NCBI RefSeq assembly: GCF_003352465.1
Contig: NZ_CP031153.1
Span: 610,465 to 674,464 of the forward strand
DNA: 64,000 bases
Source: Kordia sp. SMS9
GTDB lineage: Bacteria > Bacteroidota > Bacteroidia > Flavobacteriales > Flavobacteriaceae
Direction of reading: 5' to 3'
Positions 1 to 7,920 of the stretch are shown piece after piece. The notes beneath the pieces were generated by a model. The model was not told where the DNA came from. It saw only the letters and a program-made list of their open reading frames with translations, and did no database searches. The position numbers and the translations under genes are program-made. The first letter of the stretch is position 1, and each line of letters starts with the position of its first letter.

Positions 1-306
1 CAAGTATTTGGAAATTGGTTGGCTACGTTTTTGATGAAACTATTTTTTAGAGCGAAATTTACCGATTTAGGTCCTTTTAGAGCTATTAAATATGATCAGT
101 TGCTACAATTGAATATGGAAGACAAAACCTATGGTTGGACCGTGGAAATGCAGCTCAAAGCGTTGAAGCAAAAACTCTCATACGTAGAAGTTCCTGTAAA
201 ATATAAAAAGAGAATTGGTGTCTCAAAAGTTTCAGGAACCGTAAAAGGTACTATATTTGCTGGCATAAAAATTTTAGGTTGGATTTTTAAATATAGTTTT
301 AAATAG
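1..306 (+). CDS. Polyprenol-phosphate glycosyltransferase, GT2 family (C-terminal part, cut by window start)
   Basis: The frame is open from base 1, so the N-terminal nucleotide-sugar binding half lies outside the window. The visible ~101 residues hold signatures typical of the C-terminal part of DPM1/DPG synthase-like GT2 enzymes: FTDLGPFRAI, then D-TYGWTVEMQ and an EVPVKYKKRIGVSKVSGT stretch. Such enzymes transfer a sugar from a nucleotide donor to polyprenyl phosphate on the inner membrane. It is followed directly, with no gap, by two further membrane glycosyltransferases, suggesting an operon that builds and uses a lipid-linked sugar. The exact sugar cannot be told from this fragment. Confidence 0.8.
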   Translation, partial: QVFGNWLATFLMKLFFRAKFTDLGPFRAIKYDQLLQLNMEDKTYGWTVEMQLKALKQKLSYVEVPVKYKKRIGVSKVSGTVKGTIFAGIKILGWIFKYSFK

Positions 307-1812
307 ATGGTATTTGATGCAGAATTTTTCAAACTAGCACTGTCGTTTGTCGTTATGGCAATCTACGCAATTGCGCTAATTTTGATTTTATTGTACAGCT
401 TGGCTCAGTTAAACTTATTGATCAATTATTTGCGATCAAAAAAGGAAGACGACAACGCGCCACGCTTCGATTTGAACAATCCTGATGAAGTTCCGTATGT
501 AACGATTCAGCTTCCTGTGTACAACGAGTTGTATGTGATGGAGCGTTTGCTTGATAATATTGCACTGATTGACTATCCGAAAGACAAACTTGAAATTCAG
601 GTACTAGACGATTCTACAGACGAATCTGTCATTTCTACCGCAGAAAAAATCAAGGAAATACAACAACTCGGAATCGACATTTCACATATTCGCCGTGAAA
701 ATCGTTCTGGTTTTAAAGCTGGTGCATTGAAAGAAGGTTTGGTAGATGCCAAAGGAGAATTTATCGCAATTTTTGATGCAGATTTCCTTCCTAAGAAAGA
801 CTGGCTGAAACAAACAATTCCGTTCTTTAAAGATGAAAAAATTGGCGTGGTACAAACACGTTGGGGACATTTGAACCGCGATTATTCTCTTTTAACAAAG
901 ATTCAAGCATTCGCGCTCGACGCACATTTTACGTTGGAACAAGTAGGAAGAAACTCCAAAGGACATTTTATCAATTTCAACGGAACTGCCGGAATTTGGC
1001 GAAAAACCTGCATTATTGATGCTGGAAATTGGGAAGGCGATACCTTGACGGAAGATTTAGATTTGAGTTACCGCGCACAATTGAAAAACTGGAAATTCAA
1101 ATATTTGGAAGATGTAGAAACACCTGCCGAATTGCCTGTGGTGATTAGTGCCGCACGTTCGCAACAATTCCGCTGGAATAAAGGTGGCGCAGAGAATTTT
1201 CAAAAAATGGTGAAGCGTGTTATTCGATCTAAAAATATATCGTTCAAAACCAAAGTTCACGGTATTTTACATTTACTAAATAGCACGATGTTTTTAAACG
1301 TATTGATCGTTGGCGTACTCAGTATTCCGATGTTGTACATTAAAAATACCTACGGCCATTTGGAAATTTATTTTACCATTTCTAGCTTTTTCATCATCAG
1401 CACGATTATCTTTTTTATCTGCTTTTGGTTTCCATTTAAGCGTGTACAAGGTGGCGGATTTTTAAAATTTATCGAATACATTCAGATGTTTTTCACCTTC
1501 TTTTCCGTGGCGATGGGATTCTCGGTACACAATTCTGTAGCTGTGATGGAAGGACACATGGGAAAACGAAGTGAATTTGTGCGCACGCCAAAATTCAATA
1601 TTAAAAGCTTGAAAGATTCGTGGAAAAACAACAAATACATTCGCAAAAAAATATCTGCAAATACGATTATTGAAGCCCTGTTGATGATTTATTTCTTGTT
1701 TGGAATGTACAGCGCATATCCGTTAAATGATTTTGGATTGTTTCCGTTTCACTTGATGTTATTTTTAGGATTTGCCTTTGTCTTTTTTAACTCCATTCGT
1801 TCCAAAGTGTGA
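307..1812 (+). CDS. Cellulose synthase-like membrane glycosyltransferase (GT2)
   Basis: A 501-residue processive-type GT2 enzyme. The full D,D,D,QxxRW set is visible: DD at 101-102, DAD at 157-159, TEDLD at 248-252 and QQFRW at 286-290. One membrane segment precedes the catalytic domain (about 10-35) and several follow it (about 315-345, 355-380, 385-410 and 455-500). It lacks the PilZ domain of BcsA, and there are no bcsB/C/Z genes nearby, so cellulose synthesis is not implied. The start codon directly follows the previous stop, and its own stop overlaps the next gene by 4 nt, so translation is probably coupled. A flavobacterial glucosyl- or mannosyltransferase acting at the inner membrane is likely; the product is unknown. 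Confidence 0.85.
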   Translation: MVFDAEFFKLALSFVVMAIYAIALILILLYSLAQLNLLINYLRSKKEDDNAPRFDLNNPDEVPYVTIQLPVYNELYVMERLLDNIALIDYPKDKLEIQVLDDSTDESVISTAEKIKEIQQLGIDISHIRRENRSGFKAGALKEGLVDAKGEFIAIFDADFLPKKDWLKQTIPFFKDEKIGVVQTRWGHLNRDYSLLTKIQAFALDAHFTLEQVGRNSKGHFINFNGTAGIWRKTCIIDAGNWEGDTLTEDLDLSYRAQLKNWKFKYLEDVETPAELPVVISAARSQQFRWNKGGAENFQKMVKRVIRSKNISFKTKVHGILHLLNSTMFLNVLIVGVLSIPMLYIKNTYGHLEIYFTISSFFIISTIIFFICFWFPFKRVQGGGFLKFIEYIQMFFTFFSVAMGFSVHNSVAVMEGHMGKRSEFVRTPKFNIKSLKDSWKNNKYIRKKISANTIIEALLMIYFLFGMYSAYPLNDFGLFPFHLMLFLGFAFVFFNSIRSKV

Positions 1813-3221
1813 TCGCTTCCGCAGCGAAATATCGTAGTTTTTCGGTTGTTTTCGTGCTGCTTAGCACGTTTGTGTATTACTACATTGGTTATCCGTTAGT
1901 ACGAACGGACGTTGCTTTATTAATTTCATTGTACGGAATTGCTTTTGCTTGTTTTTTTGGATTGATTCGACTCGAAAAGACACATTTTTTTACCCTTGCG
2001 GGAATTGCCATTGCTTTCCGATTGGTATTCGCAGGAAGCATTCCGAATTTATCACAAGATTTTTACCGCTTTATTTGGGACGGAAGAATGTTGGTGGAAG
2101 GTTGGAATCCGTATTTATATGTGCCCAACGATTTGATGGCTTCTGGAACGGCACCAATTGCAGAAGCGCAAGAATTATGGCAAGGAATGGGCGATTTGAG
2201 TGCTTCGCATTATACCAATTACCCACCCATAAATCAGTTGTGTTTTGCCATTGCAGGATTGTTTGCTGGGAAAAGTATCTTGGGTTCGGTCATTATACTT
2301 CGAATTTTAATCATTCTTGCAGATATTGGAACACTCTATTTTGGAAAAAAACTCTTAACACGTTTGGGTTTGCCGGTGCATCATATTTGGTTGTACATCC
2401 TGAATCCGTTTATCATTATGGAATTGACTGGAAATCTACATTTTGAAGGTGTCATGATTTTCTTTTTGGTGTGGAGTTTGTATTTGTTGCACAAAGGTTC
2501 GTGGAAACTAGCAGCCGTTGTTTTGGCGTTTTCGGTTTCTGTAAAGTTGATTCCGCTAATTTTTCTCCCACTATTTTTTCAATGGTTTACCAAACACAAA
2601 GCTTCACAAATTTCTAAACAAACAGTTCCTATTATTTGGAAAGGCATGTTGAAACTCTTGGCATTTTACGGAATTGTATTGGTGACAATTTTAGTGTTAT
2701 TTTTACCATTTTTATCAGAAGCATTCTTTGAAAATTATCAAAAAACAGTGAGTTTATGGTTTCAAAACTTTGAATTCAATGCAAGTTTGTACTATATCGC
2801 CCGTTGGATTGGTTATGAAACTGTCGGCTGGAATTTGATCAGAGAAATCGGTAGTATCACGCCCATCGTTGTATTGATTTTTGTAGCAGGAATAAGTTTG
2901 TACCGAGATAATTCAAGCTTTCAAAAAACCATCACGGCGTGTTTGTTTGGGCTTTCTTTTTACTTTTTTTCTACAACAACTATGCATCCTTGGTATTTGG
3001 CTACTTTACTGATTTTAAGCATTTTTACGCACTATAGATTCACCTTGGTTTGGTCGTTTATGATTATTTTCAGTTATACTGCTTATCAAAATGAAAGGTA
3101 TGCTGAACATCTAGGTTTTGTAGCGTTCGAATACGTTGTTGTGTATGCGTTTTTAGTGTATGAATTGTTCCTTCGCAAAGAGAAAAAAGAAAAAAATCTA
3201 ACAGTAGCCCAAACAAACTAA
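1809..3221 (+). CDS. Polytopic membrane glycosyltransferase (MptB/GT87-like mannosyltransferase)
   Basis: 470 residues, almost entirely hydrophobic helices. An early loop contains NLSQDFYRFIWDGR (Asp84 and Trp-Asp-Gly 90-92), resembling the acidic first-loop motif of GT-C glycosyltransferases that use polyprenyl-phosphate sugars. The start is GTG at 1809, overlapping the upstream stop (GTGA), and no upstream alternative is better. With the two preceding genes it suggests this scheme: one enzyme charges polyprenyl phosphate, this one transfers the sugar on the periplasmic face. Substrate is inferred only from family resemblance. A terminator-like hairpin follows at 3236. Confidence 0.75.
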   Translation: MIASAAKYRSFSVVFVLLSTFVYYYIGYPLVRTDVALLISLYGIAFACFFGLIRLEKTHFFTLAGIAIAFRLVFAGSIPNLSQDFYRFIWDGRMLVEGWNPYLYVPNDLMASGTAPIAEAQELWQGMGDLSASHYTNYPPINQLCFAIAGLFAGKSILGSVIILRILIILADIGTLYFGKKLLTRLGLPVHHIWLYILNPFIIMELTGNLHFEGVMIFFLVWSLYLLHKGSWKLAAVVLAFSVSVKLIPLIFLPLFFQWFTKHKASQISKQTVPIIWKGMLKLLAFYGIVLVTILVLFLPFLSEAFFENYQKTVSLWFQNFEFNASLYYIARWIGYETVGWNLIREIGSITPIVVLIFVAGISLYRDNSSFQKTITACLFGLSFYFFSTTTMHPWYLATLLILSIFTHYRFTLVWSFMIIFSYTAYQNERYAEHLGFVAFEYVVVYAFLVYELFLRKEKKEKNLTVAQTN

Positions 3222-3235
3222 GAGAATATTCTTCC

Positions 3236-3263
3236 AAAAAGAGGGCAATCTTTCCTCTTTTTT
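3236..3263 (+). terminator. Intrinsic terminator after the glycosyltransferase operon
   Basis: A 9-bp stem (AAAAAGAGG pairing with CCTCTTTTT) with a 9-nt loop, ending in a T-run. It lies just after the stop of the third glycosyltransferase gene. Confidence 0.75.
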
Positions 3264-3301
3264 CAGTATTTTTATGATTATAACCAATTTATTTACTAAT
3301 T

Positions 3302-4033
3302 ATGAAATCATTACGTCTGTTACCAATCGCCTTTTTATTTTTAATGAGTTATTCCACAATTGCTCAAGTAAGTGGCTCTCCGAGAGAGTTTGAAACAACT
3401 ACAGAAATGTACAATCAAATTCGAAAAATTATAAACACAAGAGAAATTGCTGCGTATGAAATTGATTGGGAGAATGTAAAAGGAAGTCCGTATTTGCATG
3501 AAGAATACAAGTTGGCAAAATTTTATGTTGCGAACAAATCGTATGGAAATATTATGATGCGTTTTAATACGTACACGGATGAAGTAGAATTGATGCCAGA
3601 AGAAATAGATGGAGAAATTGGTGCTTTGATGAAAATTGACGGTTCTAGAGTTGCCTTTGGCAATAAAATGCTGAAATTACTTTCGTATACAGATGAAGAT
3701 GGCAATGCTGATAAAGGGTATTTTTTAGTGTTAAATTCGGCTGACAACCTCAATTTGTTGTTAAAAAAGAAATGTATCTTTTCTCCGAATGAAAAAGCGT
3801 TGACTGCTAATCAAGCAGATAGAAAAGCAAAATTCACACAATACGATTATTATTATATTTTGAAAGATGGAACTCCAATTGCGGTAACTCCAAAAAAGAA
3901 ATCTATCACAAGTATCTTTCCTGATAAGAAAAATGAAATTAAGGAGTATATAAAATCTGAAAAGCTTAAACTTAAAAAGCAAGAAGATTTTGCAAAGCTC
4001 GTGGATTATATTGCGAGTATATCCAATATGTAA
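3302..4033 (+). CDS. Secreted hypothetical protein
   Basis: 243 residues. A clear signal peptide spans about 1-21, ending at the Ala-Gln of STIAQ, so the protein is exported. The mature part is acidic then lysine-rich, with no motif I recognise. The region DGTPIAVTPKKKSITSIFPD plus a lysine-rich C-terminus resembles small uncharacterised flavobacterial periplasmic proteins. It is convergent with the response regulator gene at 4057, leaving only 23 nt between the two stops. No function is proposed. Confidence 0.75.
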   Translation: MKSLRLLPIAFLFLMSYSTIAQVSGSPREFETTTEMYNQIRKIINTREIAAYEIDWENVKGSPYLHEEYKLAKFYVANKSYGNIMMRFNTYTDEVELMPEEIDGEIGALMKIDGSRVAFGNKMLKLLSYTDEDGNADKGYFLVLNSADNLNLLLKKKCIFSPNEKALTANQADRKAKFTQYDYYYILKDGTPIAVTPKKKSITSIFPDKKNEIKEYIKSEKLKLKKQEDFAKLVDYIASISNM

Positions 4034-4056
4034 TCAAATTTAAGGTTTTACTCCAC

Positions 4057-4722
4057 TTAAATCAATCCTAAATCTTTGGCATTGGCGATTAAGTGAATGG
4101 CGTTATTTGCTTTGAAATAAATTTTCAACTTACTCAATCGCTTTTCAATGGAACTCAGACTGTTGGGTGAAATGCTACGGCTTTTTAAATCTTTGGCAAT
4201 TTCATCTTGACTCAATCCTTTGGACAATAATTTGAGCAATCCGATGTCGTAATCGTCGATTTCCATATCATTTTTGGGACTCAATGCACCACCAATTTTT
4301 TGAGATAAATACTGCTCTCCGTCAAACACTTTTTTGATGGCATTAGTGAGTTCTTGCAGGCTTTTTCGTCCTTTGCACACATAGGCATCAATGCCGTATT
4401 CAGAGACCAAACGGCGAACGCGTTGCAATTTGTCTTCCACAGAATACACAATGACTTTTAAATTGGGCTGATCGGTTTTTAACTTGGCAATCAAGTCTTC
4501 GCCAGAGCTCAATTTCTGTTTTCGGTGATCTTTTACGAAAGACAAATCGGTAATCAACAATTCATACGGTTTTTCATCTTTTCGTGCTTTTTTGGCTTTC
4601 AAATCTGCATCATCACAATATTGTGCATGATCTATTTTTCCAATTTCTAACTTGGAAAGTACTGTGAGGACACCTGTGTTGATGTCGTCCATATCTTCGG
4701 CAATTAAAACTTTAGTAAACAT
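4057..4722 (-). CDS. NarL/LuxR-like response regulator
   Basis: 221 residues. A receiver domain occupies about 1-125, with the acidic pair Glu9-Asp10, probable phosphoacceptor Asp59 (LLITDLSF) and the conserved Lys in YVCKGRK. A C-terminal helix-turn-helix at about 155-215 (LLSKGLSQDEIAKDL) is of the NarL/FixJ kind. The loop around the phosphoacceptor is longer than usual. The gene begins 10 nt after the TPR histidine kinase gene, so it is its likely partner. Targets are unknown. Confidence 0.85.
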   Translation of the reverse strand: MFTKVLIAEDMDDINTGVLTVLSKLEIGKIDHAQYCDDADLKAKKARKDEKPYELLITDLSFVKDHRKQKLSSGEDLIAKLKTDQPNLKVIVYSVEDKLQRVRRLVSEYGIDAYVCKGRKSLQELTNAIKKVFDGEQYLSQKIGGALSPKNDMEIDDYDIGLLKLLSKGLSQDEIAKDLKSRSISPNSLSSIEKRLSKLKIYFKANNAIHLIANAKDLGLI

Positions 4723-4732
4723 AGGCTATCTA

Positions 4733-6691
4733 TCATACTGGAACATTAATACTAAACTTACAACCTTTGTGAAGTTCTGTATCAAAAGTAAGTTTTCCTT
4801 TAATTGCGCGAATACGGTTTTCCGCATTTAACAATCCATTTTTAGAAATTTTCCCTGTAAAGCCTTTCCCATTATCAATATATTGAATGAACAATTGCTT
4901 ATTTTTTCTTTCGATAGAAACCACTACCAGACCAGCATTGCTGTGCTTTTTCATATTTGTAAGCAACTCTTGCAATACACGATATACGGTAATTTTGATA
5001 TGTGACGAAATTCCTTTCCAGATTTCGATATCATACCGTTTCAATAGTACATTTACTTCATCTGATTGAAAACTTCGGAACAAATTACTCAACTCGTCTG
5101 CAAATCCTTTGTTGGTATCAATGCTTTGAATTTGCTTCGAAATATCGCGTGCTTGATTGTAAATTGTATCTAACTTGTCCAAAACTGTTTCCTTTTCAGG
5201 GTTTGTCGTTTCGAGTTGCGTCATGAGTTCATACAAATCATTCGCCAATTCGTCGTGTACTTTCGAGGAAATTCGTGCTTCTGTAACGTGCACTGTTTTT
5301 ACTTTTTCTATTTTGTGGCGGCGTTTGATGCGGAAGTAAATGATGAAGGTGAGGACAACTAGAATCATTAGAACTAGTAGTGTAATGAATAATTGTAGTG
5401 TTCGTTTTGCTTCTTTTTCATCAGAAATTAATTGCTTACGCTCAGCTATATTCTTCTCTCTTTCCGCTTCATCAAAGTCAAATCTTGCATTTGCAAATTG
5501 CGTTTGTAGTAAGTCTTCCTCTTGTTCAATTTCTTTTTCTAATTCAATATACTTGTTTATATTGTCACTTGTAGCATCTATTTTTATCAATTGTTGATAA
5601 GCTTCATAAAAGGATTTCTTATTGTTTAATTTGTTAGCTTGTTGTAGAACTTGATCTGTGTAAAATAATGCTTTTTTTCTATTTAAGTTGGAGTATATTT
5701 CTGCTAATTTCATGTACACACTTATCAATCCAGAAGTATCTTCACTTTTTTTGTAAAATTCCAATGCATTTTTAAGAAGTGAATCAGATTTTTGATTAAA
5801 ACCATCTCTTAAAAATAATGTATGTGCTAAATTGCTAATTATTGTGACCTCATTTTTCTTTGATGATTTTTCAGAATATCTATTTAATAAATTTTTAAAA
5901 ATTGTTATTGCAGCTGTGTAATCTTCATTTTCCTTAAATACATTAGCTTTTGCATTATAAAGTATAATTCGCATGTCCTCACTGATTTTTTTACCTGATA
6001 TTGAATCTTCTGCCAAAGCTATAGCCTCGTTAATTCGCTTATCGGCAGTAATTAAATCTCCTTGTTCTTTTGCAGCCACTGCAATATTATAATATAAACT
6101 GCTTATTGTACTATAGTGTTTCGTATTTTGAACATAGTCTAATCCTTCTAAAGCAGATATTTGACTCGCACCAAAGCTTCCAGTTTTTTTCTCCAATGTA
6201 GAAATTTCCAAAAGCATTTGAGCGACTTTTGAATGTTTGTTAATTTTTTGATATAAGTTTTTAGCGTCTATGTAATTTTCATAAGACAATTTATAACGCT
6301 TTAATTCTTTTAAGGAAAATGCCTTTCTACTCAAAGCCCAAGCTATATACAAAGTGTCTTTTTGTGTAGTTGCTACCTCATATAACTTATCTGCATAAAG
6401 CAATGCAGTATCATATTCTTCTTGATTTTTATACGCACTTTGAATACGTAGAAGCGATTTCTTAATATATCTTTTATTGGATTCTTTTTTTGCCGCATTT
6501 AACTCCTGATGTCCATAAAATATGGCACTATCATATTCCGCTATACTATTTTTTGCACGTACAATAGAATCCAGTCTTTTTATAGTTGGACTTAAGGTTA
6601 TTTTTTTTTCAATCTTTTCAGTTTTACATGAAAAAATAGTTGCTAAAAATATCAAACAAAAAAAGAAGGATGACGTTGGTAGTAGTTTCAT
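4733..6691 (-). CDS. TPR-containing sensor histidine kinase (HisKA_3 type), lipoprotein-like N-terminus
   Basis: 652 residues. The N-terminus is a lipoprotein signal (lipobox ending at Cys22, ATIFSC). Residues 40-400 are helical TPR-like repeats, followed by a coiled coil, one membrane helix at 433-453, and a cytoplasmic kinase core. The phosphorylated His is probably His479 in KVHDELANDLY, the HisKA_3 form that pairs with NarL regulators. The ATPase has an N-box (LLTNMKKHSNA) and a G-box (DNGKGF). A periplasmic TPR sensor held by both a lipid anchor and a membrane helix is a common Bacteroidota layout. It forms an operon with the regulator downstream; the signal sensed is unknown. Confidence 0.87.
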   Translation of the reverse strand: MKLLPTSSFFFCLIFLATIFSCKTEKIEKKITLSPTIKRLDSIVRAKNSIAEYDSAIFYGHQELNAAKKESNKRYIKKSLLRIQSAYKNQEEYDTALLYADKLYEVATTQKDTLYIAWALSRKAFSLKELKRYKLSYENYIDAKNLYQKINKHSKVAQMLLEISTLEKKTGSFGASQISALEGLDYVQNTKHYSTISSLYYNIAVAAKEQGDLITADKRINEAIALAEDSISGKKISEDMRIILYNAKANVFKENEDYTAAITIFKNLLNRYSEKSSKKNEVTIISNLAHTLFLRDGFNQKSDSLLKNALEFYKKSEDTSGLISVYMKLAEIYSNLNRKKALFYTDQVLQQANKLNNKKSFYEAYQQLIKIDATSDNINKYIELEKEIEQEEDLLQTQFANARFDFDEAEREKNIAERKQLISDEKEAKRTLQLFITLLVLMILVVLTFIIYFRIKRRHKIEKVKTVHVTEARISSKVHDELANDLYELMTQLETTNPEKETVLDKLDTIYNQARDISKQIQSIDTNKGFADELSNLFRSFQSDEVNVLLKRYDIEIWKGISSHIKITVYRVLQELLTNMKKHSNAGLVVVSIERKNKQLFIQYIDNGKGFTGKISKNGLLNAENRIRAIKGKLTFDTELHKGCKFSINVPV

Positions 6692-6728
6692 CCTTCTAAA
6701 ATAGTAAAAATACGATTACATTAAAAAG

Positions 6729-6911
6729 TTAATTCCCAATTGTTGTGCTGTCATCATCATCATCGTCGTCATTTGTTGGCATTTCAGGATCTTCACCTTC
6801 CGTGGCTTGTTGTTCAAATTGCACTTCTTCTTCGGCAATTGAGTTGGGCGTACAAGAAAATATTGCGCAATTGAGGAAAACCGTAAGTATTATTAAGCTG
6901 AATTTTTTCAT
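6729..6911 (-). CDS. Small lipoprotein, acidic tail
   Basis: 60 residues with start ATG at 6911. A signal peptide with lipobox ends at Cys20 (CAIFSC), followed by a glutamate-rich stretch and a run of seven aspartates near the C-terminus. The reading frame stays open upstream to about 7076, but the lipoprotein signal makes the internal ATG the convincing start. A poly-acidic small lipoprotein could bind cations, but no function is supported. Its 5' leader overlaps the structured region at 6930-7143. Confidence 0.65.
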   Translation of the reverse strand: MKKFSLIILTVFLNCAIFSCTPNSIAEEEVQFEQQATEGEDPEMPTNDDDDDDDSTTIGN

Positions 6912-6929
6912 TTTGTTAGAGTTTAAAAA

Positions 6930-7143
6930 TTGGACATAGGTGTTGCCGTCCGAGGAGTACTCAGCGTAGTCAATGTTCAGCAACACGGTGAAATAGAAAT
7001 GGCGCCGATTTCTTGTGTTTATGGGAAGTGAAGAGACAATTACAAACAGTTTAGCTACTTCCAGGAGCCGCCCCAATGCTTCTTATCTCAAGAATAAACC
7101 GAGCTATGTGCAGGAGATCAAATTGCTTTACTCTCGGTTTTTA
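6930..7143 (+). ncRNA. Candidate structured RNA (unidentified), with terminator-like 3' end
   Basis: A non-coding patch visibly richer in G and C than its surroundings. Successive hairpins can be drawn: GTGTTGC 6940-6946 with GCAACAC 6980-6986; AGAAAT 6995-7000 with ATTTCT 7008-7013 around a GGCGCCG loop; GGAAGT 7024-7029 with ACTTCC 7057-7062; AAACCGAG 7096-7103 with CTCGGTTT 7133-7140, then more Ts. The last resembles an intrinsic terminator on the + strand. It may be an independent small RNA, a leader of the gene at 7298, or (read on the other strand) the leader of the small lipoprotein. I could not match it to tmRNA, RNase P, SRP or a known riboswitch. Confidence 0.4.
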
Positions 7144-7297
7144 GAAATATTTCTGTAACAAAGAAACTGAGGTTTTGAATGAAAAAATGGAAAGTTTCGG
7201 GAAGAGTTTTGGAAAGATTACAGAAACTATTTTCCCGCTTTTGAGTACAATTTTTAAACTCTTTTACAATGAAAGATGAAACCTAAAACTAGAAATC

Positions 7298-7840
7298 ATG
7301 CATAGAGAGTTAGTATTGAGTGCTTTTAAAAAAGCAAGAGAAGAAGTAAAAGAAGCCACGGGAGTTACAATGTCTACAACAGGACTTTCAAAGAAAATTT
7401 CGGATTGTTTAATGGAAGCATATCACTTCCAATATCATGAAAAAAGCCTTCGAAACAAGTATAATTTGGCGAAGAAGGAACAAAGTGTTGAACTAAAAAG
7501 CTCCGTAGCAAATTATTTGTGCCGCTATTTGGGCTATGAAAATTATGCCGCGTTTATTGTTGAAAAAGACAAAGAAGCAAATCCGATTGAAACCGCAGAA
7601 GCAGAATTGATTGAAACAGGAAAGATTCAAAGAGAACCGTCTATGGGAGAAAAGTTGAAGATTATTATTCAGAAGAATAAAGTGACGTTGATTTTTTCTT
7701 CATTGCTGTTTTTAATGTATTTCGGATTGTACACGCTACAGGAACAACGTAGTGTAATTGCCGTAAAGGAAACCTCAGCAAAAATTGATTTTCAGGTAGA
7801 AAAAGATAATTCTGTCTGGGATACGCAATTTTCAGTGTAG
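7298..7840 (+). CDS. Hypothetical single-pass membrane protein
   Basis: 180 residues. The N-terminal ~90 residues are helical and charged (start MHRELVLSAFKKAREEV). A single hydrophobic helix at about 128-146 follows, then a short tail. The protein has no signal peptide, so the long N-terminal part is probably cytoplasmic with the tail outside. A hydrophobic segment YLCRYLGYENYAAFI at about 73-87 may be part of a small helical domain. The type is seen in flavobacteria without assigned function, and I do not recognise a family. The ~385 nt upstream hold the structured RNA candidate. Confidence 0.7.
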   Translation: MHRELVLSAFKKAREEVKEATGVTMSTTGLSKKISDCLMEAYHFQYHEKSLRNKYNLAKKEQSVELKSSVANYLCRYLGYENYAAFIVEKDKEANPIETAEAELIETGKIQREPSMGEKLKIIIQKNKVTLIFSSLLFLMYFGLYTLQEQRSVIAVKETSAKIDFQVEKDNSVWDTQFSV

Positions 7841-7866
7841 AATTTTTAACAAATAGATATTCTCAA

Positions 7867-7897
7867 AAACAAAAAAACCTCCCAAAAATGAGAGGTT
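7867..7897 (-). terminator. Intrinsic terminator of the RluB-type gene
   Basis: AACCTC (7876-7881) pairs with GAGGTT (7892-7897) around a 10-nt loop. Read on the minus strand the stem is followed by a long T-run (the A-tract at 7867-7877). It sits between convergent genes and best fits the minus-strand gene at 7921. Confidence 0.75.
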
Positions 7898-7920
7898 CCT
7901 TAAAATATGAAGCATGTTTT

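Noticed and set aside
307..1812. Cellulose synthase BcsA
   Set aside because: The D,D,D,QxxRW set fits, but there is no PilZ domain and no bcsB, bcsC or bcsZ gene, so cellulose production is not supported.
1949..2446. 165-codon open frame inside the third glycosyltransferase gene
   Set aside because: It lies wholly inside a well-supported membrane protein in another frame, has Cys/His/Phe-rich composition typical of shadow translation, and shows no domain.
6729..7076. 115-residue start for the small lipoprotein
   Set aside because: A lipoprotein signal begins at the internal ATG (6911); the upstream extension would bury it.
6930..7143. Identification of the structured region as tmRNA, RNase P RNA, SRP RNA or a known riboswitch
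   Set aside because: None of the hallmark sequences of these RNAs could be found on either strand, so it is left unnamed.
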